NCBI GenBank assembly: GCA_964019425.1 | Contig: OZ025784.1 | Location: 806,001-870,000, forward strand | From: Flectonema sp. DT1601 | Lineage: Eukaryota > Euglenozoa > Diplonemea > Diplonemida > Diplonemidae | Reading direction: 5' to 3' | Length of the DNA: 64,000 bases | Part shown: positions 1 through 11,245 of the stretch, piece by piece | How the letters are laid out: each line of letters opens with the position of its first letter | Numbering within the stretch: position 1 is the stretch's first letter | Made by a program: the position numbers and the translations under genes | The notes under the pieces: generated by a model | Databases searched by the model: none | What the model was told of the DNA's origin: nothing | The model's input: only the letters and a program-made list of their open reading frames with translations

Positions 1-91
1 AAAAAAAAAAAAAAAAAAAAAAGACCAGAAAAGGAAAGAGAAAATGAAAAGGTATAATATTATTGTGGGGATATGAGGATAGCAGGGAGAT

Positions 92-124
<33 letters not shown>
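1..124. repeat. left arm of an inverted repeat pair (partner 2437-2560)
   Basis: Positions 20-96 are the reverse complement of 2460-2537, and the flanking T-run (97-124) matches the A-run at 2437-2459. The pair brackets the hairpin array, the transposase-like fragment and the SINE-like copy. It may be the ends of a fold-back element or simply two inverted copies of a dispersed repeat. No target-site duplication can be judged because the left arm touches the window edge. Confidence 0.75.
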
Positions 125-126
<2 letters not shown>

Positions 127-129
127 TTA

Positions 130-1187
130 TTATTTAAAAAAAGGAAACAATCAGTTTAGCGTCTCGATCGGGACGGAAAATAGAAATTAATCGACATAGT
201 CGATCGATAGAAAAAAAAACAATGATAACATTGTTTATTCTTTTTTTTTTTTTTTTTTTTTTTTAAATCCTTTTAATTATTTTAAAGAAAAAACAATCAG
301 TTTAGCGTCTTGACCAGGACGGAAAATAGAAAGTGATCGACATAGTCGATCGATAAAAAAACAATGATAACATTGTTTATTCATTTTTTTTATTTTTTTT
401 TAAATTCTTATTATTTATTTTTTAAAGAAAAAAAAACGGAAAATAAAAATTAGTCGACAAAGTCGAACGATAAAAAAAAAACAATGATAACATTGTTTAT
501 TCTTTTTTTTTTTGTTTTTTTTTTATATTCTTTTTTATTAATTTTGAAAAAAAAAACAATCAGTTTAGCGTCTTGACCAGGACGGAAAATAGAAAGTAAT
601 CGACATAGTCGATCGATAAAAAAACAATGATAACATTGTTTAATCTTTTTTTTTAAATTCTTTTTATTTATTTTTTAAAGCAAAAAAACGGAAAATAGAA
701 ATTAGTCGACAAAGTCGAACGATAAAAAAACAATGATAACATTGTTTATTCTTTTTTTTATTTTTTTTATATTTTTTTTTAATTAATTTTGAAAAAAAAA
801 CAATCAGTTTAGCGTCTTGACCAGGACGGAAAATAGAAAGCGATCGACATAGTCGATCGATAAGAAAACAATGATAACATTGTTTATTCTTTTTTTTTAT
901 TTTAAATTCTTTTTATTTATTTTTTAAAGAAAAAAAACGGAAAATAGAAATTAGTCGACAAGGACGAACGATAAAAAAAAACAATGATAACATTGTTTAT
1001 TCTTTTTTTTGTATTTTTTTTATATTCTTTTTTATTAATTTTGAAAAAAAAAAAAAAAAACAGTCAGTTTAGCGTCTTGACCAGGACGGAAAATAGAAAG
1101 TGATCGACATAGTCGATCGATAAAAAAACAATGATAACATTGTTTATTCTTTTTTTTTATTTTAAATTCTTTTTATTTATTTTTTAA
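130..1187. repeat. tandem array with two conserved hairpins per unit
   Basis: About eight units in two alternating types. The longer type starts CAATCAGTTTAGCGTCT (about 150, 294, 558, 803, 1062); the shorter lacks that head (about 432, 688, 936). After the first two units they alternate, giving a higher-order period near 250 bp. Each unit holds a hairpin around GTCGA with a 3-nt loop (stem 5-8 bp depending on the copy), then ACAATG-ATAA-CATTGT (6-bp stem, 4-nt loop), then a long T-run. The array stops directly before the GC-richer fragment at 1188. Confidence 0.85.
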
Positions 1188-1805
1188 AGAAAAGAACATG
1201 CCTCCGGAGAACCGACAGACACCCCCGCCAAGGAAGACCGCGATACCTTCGAAGAACCAGTAGGCATCCTCACCAAAGGCGAGCGTGAACTGTCCAGCCC
1301 TTCATCGCAGCCGGAAGAACACAACACGGAGATCCACACACCCCCTATAGCCAGAACACTAATTCTCGATAGCCCTAACAACTCTACAGAAGAACCGACG
1401 CCGAAGACCAGAAGAGCTAGGAGCAGCCCACCCCGGACAGGGACAAGCGGTTCCGATGCCTCCACAAACGACGCCGAAGACATCAAACCGACCTGTGACC
1501 ACGCACCACCGATGCAAAAGGGACCAAGGGTCAAATGTGACTTCTGCCGTAGATTGCTACAACGGAAATGGCTCAGGAGCAGATGCACGAAGTGCCAGAT
1601 AACCACCTGCCGCAGGTGCTGGACCGCCGGAGAGAAGAATGCCACCAGAGCCTTGGCTCACCCAGACGGTACGCCAAGACACGGGAGGACGAGGTCGTGC
1701 CCGTCCCCAGCCGAGAAGACAAAGAAAAAGTTATCACCATACAGTTCCGCGGACTCAGAGAAGACCAACCTGAGTCCGGGGAAGAGACTTAAAGACGACT
1801 GCTGA
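1188..1805 (+). pseudogene. 5'-truncated piggyBac-like transposase tail (Cys-rich domain)
   Basis: An open frame of about 205 codons begins just after an in-frame stop beside the hairpin array and has no ATG until 1512, so it looks 5'-truncated. The N-terminal part is acidic and Pro/Ser/Thr-rich. The C-terminal part has CDFC, then CTKC, then CRRC within about 25 residues, rich in Arg/Lys, followed by a basic tail. Such a compact zinc-ribbon-like end is typical of piggyBac-family transposases, whose catalytic DDD domain would lie upstream and is absent here. GC content is much higher than in the surroundings, consistent with a transferred element. It could be another zinc-binding domain; the family call is tentative. 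Confidence 0.4.
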
Positions 1806-2301
1806 GATCTGTGGGTGTACTCACACGTCCCCTCCCCCCTCCTCCCCCCACCCCCCCCCTTTATACCCACCGGAATAGATAATTTCTTTTAAAAGTGTCA
1901 CTGTGAGACCTCAAAGAAAGCCGCACGTCCTCGGCAAAAAGAAGCCTGAGATGCTGACAAAAAGTCGATCTGTTAGTGAAACCTTGCCACTTAGCTTAGC
2001 TCTTCCAAAAACAACCAAGGCGGAACAAGATTGACTGCATCGAAGGTGGAAACCGACAGCGTGCGAAGAAGAAAAAAGTAAAAGACTTAGGTAAAGCATA
2101 CAATAGGTTATTAGGGAATAACCGCCGTCACACGGAAGAGTGATGAGTAAACCAGGGGCAATAATTACAACTTGGTCCACCGGGCTGGTGACAATGTTCC
2201 AACGTAGCATGCTAGGGCTAAGACAAGAGATGCGCCTGACGCGGGTGGAGTAGAGTCTTGTTATATTTTGGAGCGCAACGTTTTCGAACTACCCAATATA
2301 C
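1806..2301. other. non-coding tail after the transposase-like fragment
   Basis: The segment is GC-richer than the local background and starts with a C-rich stretch (about 1825-1862). No frame is supportable on either strand. It may be the 3' part of the element that donated the transposase-like fragment. Confidence 0.4.
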
Positions 2302-2459
2302 CCGTCAGGAGGCAACTTGTACTTGGCTTACAATTTTAAAGACTACCAGTTTTCTCAGATAGAATTCCAGCAGACAAAGAAAAGTAAAAGAACTGTACTA
2401 GCATGTGGTTTCTTCCCGGCATCTTCGCTTCGGCGAAAAAAAAAAAAAAAAAAAAAAAA
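2302..2459 (+). mobile_element. SINE-like retroposon copy with A-tail
   Basis: The stretch 2302-2422 reappears almost unchanged as its reverse complement at 26861-26982. In both copies the same end abuts a long A-run (2436-2459 here; a T-run before 26861 there). A short sequence with a constant 3' end and an A-tail at two unrelated loci fits a poly(A)-tailed non-autonomous retroposon. No clear pol III box or target-site duplication was found, so the family is unknown. Confidence 0.5.
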
Positions 2460-2560
2460 GAGCATCTCCCTGCTATCCTCATATCCCCACAATAATATTA
2501 TACCTTTTTATTTTCTCTTTCCTTTTCTGGTCTTTTTTTTTTTCTTTTTTTTCCTTTTTC
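2437..2560. repeat. right arm of the inverted repeat pair (partner 1-124)
   Basis: This is the reverse complement of positions 1-124: an A-run, a 78-bp unique sequence beginning GAGCATCTCCC, then a polypyrimidine stretch. Confidence 0.75.
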
Positions 2561-2576
2561 ATACAACGTTTTTTAT

Positions 2577-3209
2577 TTATATATCAGTCATTCCTTTTTT
2601 TTGCGAACAAAAAACACCATTTTCTCACCGCCTGAGCAAGGTTACACGATATGTTACTTTTGCTCGATTTTTTATTTTTTGGAATCGGGGAGGGTGCGAT
2701 CTGTAAAATTAGGCATAGGGATATACTTTTAAACATGGTAATTGTCCTTCCATGCTTTGCACCTGTCGAAATAATAAAACTTAAAAACTACACACGCACC
2801 AATAACAAGCGATTACACTAGAACGCGCGATTGCAAGAACACCCTGGTTCAAGGTGGCTTCGAAAACGTGAGTGTGAGAGAAAGAAGTGATCGAGCTGTA
2901 TAAAGAATTTCTTTTTGAAAAAATAGAAGGCTAAAGAATATATAAAAAATGTCTGTTGTTTTGTTCATTTTTCCAACTTCGGAATCATACACTTTTCTGT
3001 CTGATTCCTTTGATTATTTCTTTCCGGTGCTAAGCTTGGTGGAAAATTACCTGAATGAATTCTAGTAAGTGCTGCTAAAAAGAGATAAACGTCTCTTTGC
3101 AAAATTTCCTTGGTACTACTCGAGCAAAAGTAACATATCGTGTAACCTTGCTCAGGCGGTGAGAAAATGGTGTTTTTTGTTCGCAAAAAAAAGGAATGAC
3201 TGATATATA
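2577..3209. repeat. inverted repeat, two arms of about 90 bp
   Basis: Arms 2577-2667 and 3121-3209 are reverse complements, with a spacer of about 450 bp in which I see no gene. The right arm is also the beginning of the direct repeat unit at about 3178, so the two structures share an edge. A long T-run follows the right arm. Confidence 0.75.
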
Positions 3210-3265
3210 TTTTTTTTTTTTTTTTTTTTTCATGTTTGATTATTTCCTCTTCATTTTTTTTTTTC

Positions 3266-3296
<31 letters not shown>

Positions 3297-3478
3297 CCTC
3301 TGCCTCTCTCTTAATTCTGTTCGTTTCTTTGAAACGAAAATTCATTTGAATATTATTCCTTGGTCAGCAACCATCATTGTCGCCCTTTGGGCCTGTTAAA
3401 AAAAAATAAAAATAAAAAGAAAGTTTACATCGGGAATAGGGCAGGAGCCAAAAGTCCGTTACTTCCCACTTTATCGAA
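3178..3478. repeat. direct repeat, copy 1 (copy 2 at about 4028-4325)
   Basis: The unit begins TTCGCAAAAAAAAGGAATG and includes the segment ending GCCCTTTGGGCCTGTTAAA and a block around CATCGGGAATAGGGCAGGAG. It recurs about 850 bp downstream with mainly T-run length changes. The intervening 3479-4027 holds no recognisable gene. Confidence 0.8.
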
Positions 3479-4027
3479 ATTCAAAAAATGATAAATATTA
3501 ATCCCAGACCTGGAATGGAAAGATCGAGAAAATCTGAGTAAAAAACACCCCTAAATTTTTTTTTTTCACTATTTTTTCCCCCTTCTCCCGCACTCAAGAG
3601 ATATGCACCTTTTTACTAACAAATCAACCCTAGTAGCAATTATGTAAGGAAAATGTTGCATCTGTGGTGGTGATAATGATCATTAAGTATCAAAGTAGGT
3701 CCAAAAAGACAGGTAGTAACAATCTGCCTCACCGGCACATGCTTAGTACTCTTTAATATATTTTTGCTCGATTATTTTTTCTCTGGATCCCGCTGGACCA
3801 GCAGTATAAAATTAGACCCTTCGATTAATTTTTAGTTTTGGTACTTGTCCACGGCTGAGCTGATTTAGTAAACCACAAAATCTCTTTTCTCAATTCGGGT
3901 GACAAGTATGTGATGCCAACCTCCCGATTTCGGACGGAAATGAACCCAATGATGCAGCGCATTAAAAATGCCGCTTCGATCGAAAATTTTACAATTTTTT
4001 TTTGAAAATCTTTTTCAATGTCCAAAA

Positions 4028-4109
4028 TTTGTTCGCAAAAAAAAGGAATGACTGATATATATATTTTTTTTTTTTTTTGATGTTTGATTATTTCCTCTTC
4101 ATATTTTTT

Positions 4110-4140
<31 letters not shown>

Positions 4141-4325
4141 CTCTGCCTCTCTCTTAATTCTGTTCGTTTCTTTGAAACGAAAATTCATTTGAATATTATT
4201 CCTTGGTCAGCATCGGTCATTGTCGCCCTTTGGGCCTGTTAAAAAATAAAATAAAAAGAAAGTTTACATCGGGAATAGGGCAGGAGCCAAAAGCTCCCAG
4301 TCCGTTAATTCCCACCTTTTCGAAA
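4028..4325. repeat. direct repeat, copy 2
   Basis: Same unit as at 3178-3478, differing in homopolymer lengths and a few bases near the distal end. Confidence 0.8.
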
Positions 4326-4427
4326 TCACTCAGTCTTTGTCAGTTTTGGCATCAAACCTGTAATGGTTTCATCATTGAATTTAACTACCATTTCAACAGG
4401 TTATTTACTGAAATATTTGTTCTAAAA

Positions 4428-4590
4428 GTTGCTAAGTATCTCTCACTTAGAAATTTTTTATTTTTTTATTTTCAGCTTAATTAGCTACAAAGTGTTTCTA
4501 CTAAGTGTTTCTCACTTAGATTTTTTTTTTGCTTTTCAGCTCCTTAAAAGCTGCTAAGTATTTCTGCTAAGTGTTTCTCACTTAGAATTT
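4428..4590. repeat. short tandem repeat around CTAAGT..TCTCACTTAGA
   Basis: About three degenerate units of 50-80 bp, each containing a CTAAGT motif, the phrase TCTCACTTAGA and a T-run. Two are separated by a TTTTCAGCT motif resembling a splice acceptor. The rest of 4326-4894 has no supportable gene. Confidence 0.55.
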
Positions 4591-4894
4591 TATTTTAATG
4601 TTCGTTTTCTATCCCGGCGGCAAAGGGAAACAAGAAAGAACGGGCAATGAGACAAACCTGTTTTCAAGAAGTTAGTTGGTGTTGTGTTGTTGTTTACAAC
4701 AAAACAAAAACGTCAGGAAGTCCAACAACGAAGACATCGACATCGATCGCTGCTCTGCAGATGTCCGGCGGGTGTTCGTCTACACTGTGTTATTGTTTGT
4801 TTTTATCCCAAGGTTCACCCTTGGGAAGAGAAGTAAAAAATTCCGTCAATGTTGGCCTTCCTGTTTGAAGGTGCGCACCAATGACGATAAATAG

Positions 4895-5150
4895 AGTACC
4901 ACAGAACAGAACAGAACAGAACAGTCTGAACGAGAATGAGCCCCTCAGTGATTAAACCCACCGCACACGCGATGCGCCGGTCCAAAGTCCGGAACCTCAC
5001 CACAAGCGATGCCCATTTAGTTGTCAAAGTGACATGTATGGCAAACTGAACAGGTTTGACATCGCACAGCACACCAGCGCCAACGGTACCATCTGGATAT
5101 CACTCACTTTTTTCAATAGAATTCACACATTTTCACACATTTTCATGGGA
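4895..5150. mobile_element. right-end relic of the 6860-9870 transposon family
   Basis: About 240 bp closely matches 9430-9715, which lies inside the right part of the TIR transposon, including the CTGAACGAGAATGAGCCCC block and the CACACATTTTCACACATTTTCA end. Relative to the full element it lacks an internal stretch of about 35 bp (around 9538-9570) and stops before the terminal inverted repeat, so it is a truncated relic of another copy. Confidence 0.7.
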
Positions 5151-5247
5151 ACCATACACAAAGAACACACATACATCATTGTTTTTTAATCGATTGACTA
5201 TGTCAATTAATTTTTATTTTCCCGGCTGCCACCTCTCGACGAACCTG

Positions 5248-6859
<1,612 letters not shown>

Positions 6860-7187
6860 TGAGGCGATCGGCAGGGGTGGAGGTTTCACGAATTTTCACG
6901 ATCCTTCACGGTTTGTCACGAGTTGTCACTACCTATCACGAAAATTCACGAAAATTCACTGCCAAAAACATGGTGAAAAATCGTGAATTTTCGTGAATTT
7001 TGATATTGAGATTTGTGGTTTGGTAAAAAAAACTACTCAGGGGGGGCCTGAACTGCACTGCTTCGTGCTTGTTAATCCTATCGTTCTCTACAGTTTATTG
7101 TTAATACTACTTCTCTTTAATCCAGCTCTTGTTACAGTTTCATGTGGTTGCTGAACTATTCTAGCACAGGTGGGTTGATAGGCATGT

Positions 7188-8030
7188 GTGGTGATTGTTG
7201 AAGTGGTGGTGCTTGTTAATCCTATCAAGATTAAGATTAAGATTGGTGAGGTTGACGGTGTATCGCAATACACTGTTGCTGGGACCCTGCATCACCGCCC
7301 ACAGCCACCAAGTACAGTTGTCCCGATCCTCTTGCAGCACATTGCCATGCGCCGCATTCCGCAGTTTACCCGCCAGCTTCATGGTCTTGACTCCGTCAGT
7401 TATTGGGCTGCACGAAGAGAGATGATCCGGTGGTTGTATGTGCAGGATTGTGTGTTTCTCATTCGCAACCGGGAGAGTACCTTCTGCCTAGTAAGTGACG
7501 CAACATCTGTGACAGAAAACTCGTCAGCGCTACACATCACTGCTGCTACAGCTACGACTGCATGCTATAGTCTTGCATGCAGACTGACACAGAGCCACCA
7601 AGCTCAATCATTCTGTGACACCCTACGACGTGCGCTGCACCACTTCCAGCAGCTCGGAATCTTAATCACTGATCCGGCACCACCACCTCTGTCAACTTGC
7701 ATGATTACCTCTGCGCTCAGTGATCGGGGTGGATCAGAATACAGGGGGTTTAAATTATTTGACCAAGATGGCAATATCTGCCTCATCCCGGAGCCTACAC
7801 ACCGAGTTCATTGCATTGCCTCCTGGATTGCGAAGTACTTTGGCCTCAGTGACTTCCTCCGTTCAATAGTAACGCTGTGCTTCTTCATACGTGGGAATCG
7901 GTCGTTTGCTTACTGGCTTCGCAAGAAGCACCGCATCTCTTTTAGGGCGTGCCCATTTAAAGAGAAGGCCGACAGCATCAAAAAAGAGAAGAGGAGTTGC
8001 GGGAGAAGGAGGGGCATCTCCGGTCGATGA
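7188..8030 (+). CDS. transposon-encoded protein, possibly hAT-like transposase fragment
   Basis: An open frame of 280 codons. The first codon of the open stretch is GTG; the first in-frame ATG is 7347. In the middle a CLVSDATS segment, an ILITDPAPP segment and a THRVHCIASWIAK segment appear in the order and rough spacing of the DUF659/hAT core (substrate-strand Asp, second Asp, then C/H-x-L region). This resemblance is weak and from memory. The frame ends in a basic segment and overlaps the next frame, so the original protein may have been longer and is now broken, or the two may be joined by splicing. It lies inside the TIR element and is probably its transposase remnant. Confidence 0.4.
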   Translation: MVIVEVVVLVNPIKIKIKIGEVDGVSQYTVAGTLHHRPQPPSTVVPILLQHIAMRRIPQFTRQLHGLDSVSYWAARREMIRWLYVQDCVFLIRNRESTFCLVSDATSVTENSSALHITAATATTACYSLACRLTQSHQAQSFCDTLRRALHHFQQLGILITDPAPPPLSTCMITSALSDRGGSEYRGFKLFDQDGNICLIPEPTHRVHCIASWIAKYFGLSDFLRSIVTLCFFIRGNRSFAYWLRKKHRISFRACPFKEKADSIKKEKRSCGRRRGISGR

Positions 8031-8284
8031 CTGAGAATCTGGACCGCGAAGTCCAGATCCTCCAGAAGGAACGAGAGCTGGAGAACGCCATCGCTGAAGT
8101 GGCGGCTGAGAAGGCTGCTGCCAGAAGAAAGAAGGGGGCAGTAACCCTGACCTTCCGTGTCGAGGCTAACGCCGCCGCCCAGCAACTGAAGAACAAGAAC
8201 CTCGCCCAGTTGCGGACGGCACTGGAGTTCACGACAGACGCAGCCGAGTTGCTTGACAAGGTGTCGGTCATTGTATCTCGGTAG
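7998..8284 (+). CDS. coiled-coil frame inside the transposon
   Basis: The frame overlaps the end of the preceding one in a different phase. Its first ATG is at 8027; it opens earlier at a non-ATG codon. It is Glu/Lys/Ala-rich with heptad spacing in its first 55 residues and then a short hydrophobic-charged tail. It may be the C-terminal continuation of the same element protein displaced by a frame change. Confidence 0.35.
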
Positions 8285-8518
8285 TATGTGTTTCTCTTTT
8301 TTACATAGTAATGATGAATCTGAACAAGCAGCTATTTTATTATCACTACTAAACATAAACCAGCATGAAGAAGAGGAATGACGTCAGTATCACTGAAGTA
8401 GAGGTGACACGCAAACCGGACAATGAGACACAGATGTGTCTCATTGAGAGGGGGGTTGATTTTACAGGTGCCTTGGCAGGGGCGTTGTCTTGGTTAGAGG
8501 ACACGTTCAACTGCTTCA

Positions 8519-9253
8519 TTGTGTTTTCTTGTTGAGGGTAACACAACAGAACATTTCAAAAAGATTAACCGGCAGAAAGTTCAGGACAGCCAGGCCAGAA
8601 GATCAGGCCATTGTCACCTCGATTATTGGGAAAAGATTTTTGCATTGCTCGATACCGAGCTTCCAGGTAGATGGTTCTACATGCTGGAACCCTTGGGGGG
8701 AAAGGGCATTTTTCGTTGCTGCTATTGCGGTGACACAGTCTCCCCTCACCACGCCCGCCTGCTGGAAGTCAATAGGCAGGTCAACCACGCCCTCTCCCAT
8801 GTGAACCACATTCAGGTCTCTAAGCTGAAGAGCGATGTCCCCGATGACCCCATGCTCACCAAGCCTGATGCCAGCATCATCCCGGTGGACGCACCATCCC
8901 TACCTAACCCCCCAACCAAGTCCCAGCGCGGGGCATTCATTTTCTCTGTTGTTGAATGCTTTGCGCTGGAGCTCCCCACAAAGCTAAAGTTGCGTGACCC
9001 CCTCTCCCTCCCGGTGCCCCAGCAGTCCGCCACACTGACCCAAGCGAAAGTAGCGAAAGCAGCAGAAAATGCTGCTGCCAAGAAAGTTGCACAAGAAAAA
9101 ACTGCTCAGCGAAAAGAGGAGGCAAGAAAGGAGAAGGCGGCTGCCAAGAAGGCGAAGGAGGAAGCAAGGGATGCAGCCAGGAAGAAGGCTGCAGAGGCGA
9201 AGAAAAAGAAGGCTGCAGAACCGGCACGCAAGAATCCCAAGGTTGAGCAATGA
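8519..9253 (+). CDS. transposon-encoded basic protein with a CCYC..HH motif
   Basis: The open frame of 244 codons starts at a TTG; the first in-frame ATG is 8681. Around residue 67 there is RCCYCGDTVSPHH, a possible zinc-binding CxxC/HH cluster. From about residue 170 the chain is almost entirely Ala/Lys/Glu/Arg, predicted as a long charged helix. It could be a DNA-binding accessory protein of the element. No family is recognised. Confidence 0.4.
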   Translation: MCFLVEGNTTEHFKKINRQKVQDSQARRSGHCHLDYWEKIFALLDTELPGRWFYMLEPLGGKGIFRCCYCGDTVSPHHARLLEVNRQVNHALSHVNHIQVSKLKSDVPDDPMLTKPDASIIPVDAPSLPNPPTKSQRGAFIFSVVECFALELPTKLKLRDPLSLPVPQQSATLTQAKVAKAAENAAAKKVAQEKTAQRKEEARKEKAAAKKAKEEARDAARKKAAEAKKKKAAEPARKNPKVEQ

Positions 9254-9429
9254 CAACAGTTGCTCTTTGGATTTTTTATTTATTTAACCAAAAAAATTAT
9301 CATCAGCTTGGAACCCAATGATTACAGTTACTTGTTTCTACCCCAATGAATTACCTCTCATTGTCTCTCAAGCAATATCAATATGGGTTGTCAGGCTGTC
9401 TCCTGGCAGAGATGGGAGGAGTAATGGAA

Positions 9430-9715
9430 AGACACCACAGAACAGAACAGTCTGAACGAGAATGAGCCCCTCAGTGATTAAACCCACCGCACACGCGATG
9501 CGCCGGTCCAAAGTCCGGAACCTCACCACAAGCGATGGTCAGGAAGGGTGATGGGTCACTGGGCACAAGCGATGCCCATTTAGTTGTCAAAGTGACATGA
9601 CGTATGGCAAACTGAACAGGTTTGACATCGCACAGCACACCAGCACCAACGGTACCATCTGGCTGGATATCACTCACTTTTTTCACTAGAATTCACACAT
9701 TTTCACACATTTTCA
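9430..9715. repeat. sequence shared with the relic at 4895-5150
   Basis: This right-hand internal part of the transposon matches the relic. Relative to the relic it carries an extra internal stretch of about 35 bp (around 9538-9570). Confidence 0.7.
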
Positions 9716-9875
9716 CAGGATTTCACTACCAAAAAGCAGCAAAATATTAAGTGAAAAATCGTGAAAAATCGTGAAAAATCGTGAAAAATCGTGAAAAATC
9801 GTGAAAAATCGTGAATTTTCGTGTAGCAAAGTGAAAAATCGTGAACACCTCCACCCTGCCGATCGCCTCATGGAA

Positions 9876-10357
9876 GTTGTGCTGTAGAACAGTGGAGTGA
9901 GTACTAGTAGGCATGAGGGTATTGTGAAACACTATTGGAGCGCTTTTGGAGTAGACATTTGCCACTTTCTCTTGTTTATATTTTATACTCCTGCGGACTC
10001 AAACCTTAACTTTATTCTTCCTTCACACAGGCATACACAACTACAGATACGGTGAGACCCTCAAACTTATTTTGAAAAACGTTGTTACGACACCTTCTCA
10101 ACTATGTTCACATTGCATCTAGCGTTTTTGACAGTCAATACTGTCTGAAGTAGTGTAGTTCTTTTGAGATGATTAAGTATCTTATTATTCCCCACTCAGG
10201 TAGCATTATCCACAGTTCGAAACAAAATGTTTGAAGTTGTTTTATTATTTTCTATTCGAGATTGAATGAATTGTTGTTTCTGGTGTCTGTGGTGTGTTTT
10301 GTTGTTATTTCTTTTCCTTTTCCACAGGCAGCCGTATCGAAAAGTTCTAAACCAATC
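9876..10357. promoter_or_regulatory. upstream region with polypyrimidine-AG acceptor
   Basis: Two candidate 3' splice sites occur: TTCCTTCACACAG near 10031 and TTCCTTTTCCACAG ending at 10327. The second lies 30 nt before the ATG at 10358 and is the better candidate for the mature 5' end of the next gene. No gene is seen in the stretch. Confidence 0.45.
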
Positions 10358-11245
10358 ATGTTCTGGACAACGTTAACGCCGTGGGAGTCCGAGGAGATCC
10401 ACCGCGGTGCTGGGAATGAGAGTGGGAGGGGCACCAGCAAAACTGGCGCCTCTCCCAGAAGGGAGCAGCAGAGACGGAGAGAGTCTCAGGAGAGGGAACG
10501 AAGGGACCTGCTGCGGGGAGTGAAGGACGCGATGCGTCATTCAGATGATCGGGAGCAGCAGGAAGAGCAGCCATCGTTGGTGCAGCCACTACTACTACCA
10601 CAAGAACAAGAAGAACATCAACAGCTACAACATCAACAGCAGCAGCCGCCACTACCACCACTGACGTTGTCTCGACCAACGCAGCAGGGGCCGACTTCGA
10701 CATTCCAACAACAGCAACTGCAGCAAGAACAACAACAACAGCAACAACAACAACTACTTCAGAATTCAGCACCTGAGCCGCTCACATCACAGCGTGTTTG
10801 GTGCGAACCACTGGCACAACCACAACCACAAGTACGTGCATCGTCGCTGAGACATCCTCGGGCGATGGTGCCAAACAGACAACCGCGGAGTTCATTCCGA
10901 GACCGGATGACCACCGACGCACCAACGGATGGTGACTTCTTCGTGAGGCAGCTTTGTGCGTGTCTCCTCGTCACCGTTGTGTTGATTGTGTCAGTTTTAT
11001 ATTATGCTCACCTACACCCCGAAGTCTTTGAAGGAATTGGGGTGGTTGTTTCTGTGTTTTTCTTTATAGCGAAGTTGTATATCGCTTTATACCCTCCACC
11101 TGTTTTGATCATTGCGATGGTCAGCAGCTGGTTTTTTTCTCGTACATGGAAGGAGTACGCGTTCCGGGTATCGACCTTCCCTATCCAGGTAATCTTCTTC
11201 CTGGTGTGGGGAGTACGCAGCTTGCTGGGAAAGTCGCAAAGTTGA
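10358..11245 (+). CDS. Gln-rich protein with a C-terminal multi-helix membrane domain
   Basis: A 295-residue protein of unknown function. The ATG at 10358 is chosen because a TTTTCCACAG acceptor lies 30 nt upstream; the frame extends further 5' only through non-ATG codons. Residues 1-80 are charged (many Arg/Glu), 85-150 are very Gln-rich with Pro/Leu from CAA/CAG runs, and from about 195 there are about four hydrophobic segments (near 198-217, 227-245, 248-260 and 274-290), ending in a short basic tail. A long cytosolic head with paired hydrophobic hairpins recalls ER-shaping proteins such as reticulons, but no diagnostic motif was found. Higher GC than the spacers supports coding. Confidence 0.6.
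   Translation: MFWTTLTPWESEEIHRGAGNESGRGTSKTGASPRREQQRRRESQERERRDLLRGVKDAMRHSDDREQQEEQPSLVQPLLLPQEQEEHQQLQHQQQQPPLPPLTLSRPTQQGPTSTFQQQQLQQEQQQQQQQQLLQNSAPEPLTSQRVWCEPLAQPQPQVRASSLRHPRAMVPNRQPRSSFRDRMTTDAPTDGDFFVRQLCACLLVTVVLIVSVLYYAHLHPEVFEGIGVVVSVFFFIAKLYIALYPPPVLIIAMVSSWFFSRTWKEYAFRVSTFPIQVIFFLVWGVRSLLGKSQS

Larger units (their letters stand above)
6860..9870 (+). mobile_element. DNA transposon with terminal inverted repeats, about 3.0 kb
   Basis: The left end TGAGGCGATCGGCAGGG is mirrored by the right end (the complement read from 9870), and the inverted match continues with minor changes into GTGGAGG and then TTCACG-type repeats. The element is flanked by TGGAA on both sides (6855-6859 and 9871-9875), or ATGGAA if the boundary is moved one base. 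Subterminal regions are dense in CGTGAAAAAT/TTCACG repeats. The interior is GC-rich relative to its surroundings and holds three open frames. A truncated right-end relic lies at 4895-5150. The superfamily is not certain: the internal CAGGGGTGG recalls hAT termini, but the duplication length does not match the 8 bp usual for hAT. Confidence 0.75.

Noticed and set aside
1-124. telomere-proximal end
   Set aside because: No telomere-type repeat such as TTAGGG arrays is seen; the window edge is arbitrary.
2317-2706. 129-codon + frame
   Set aside because: It crosses a SINE-like repeat, an A-run and T-runs; composition is low-complexity.
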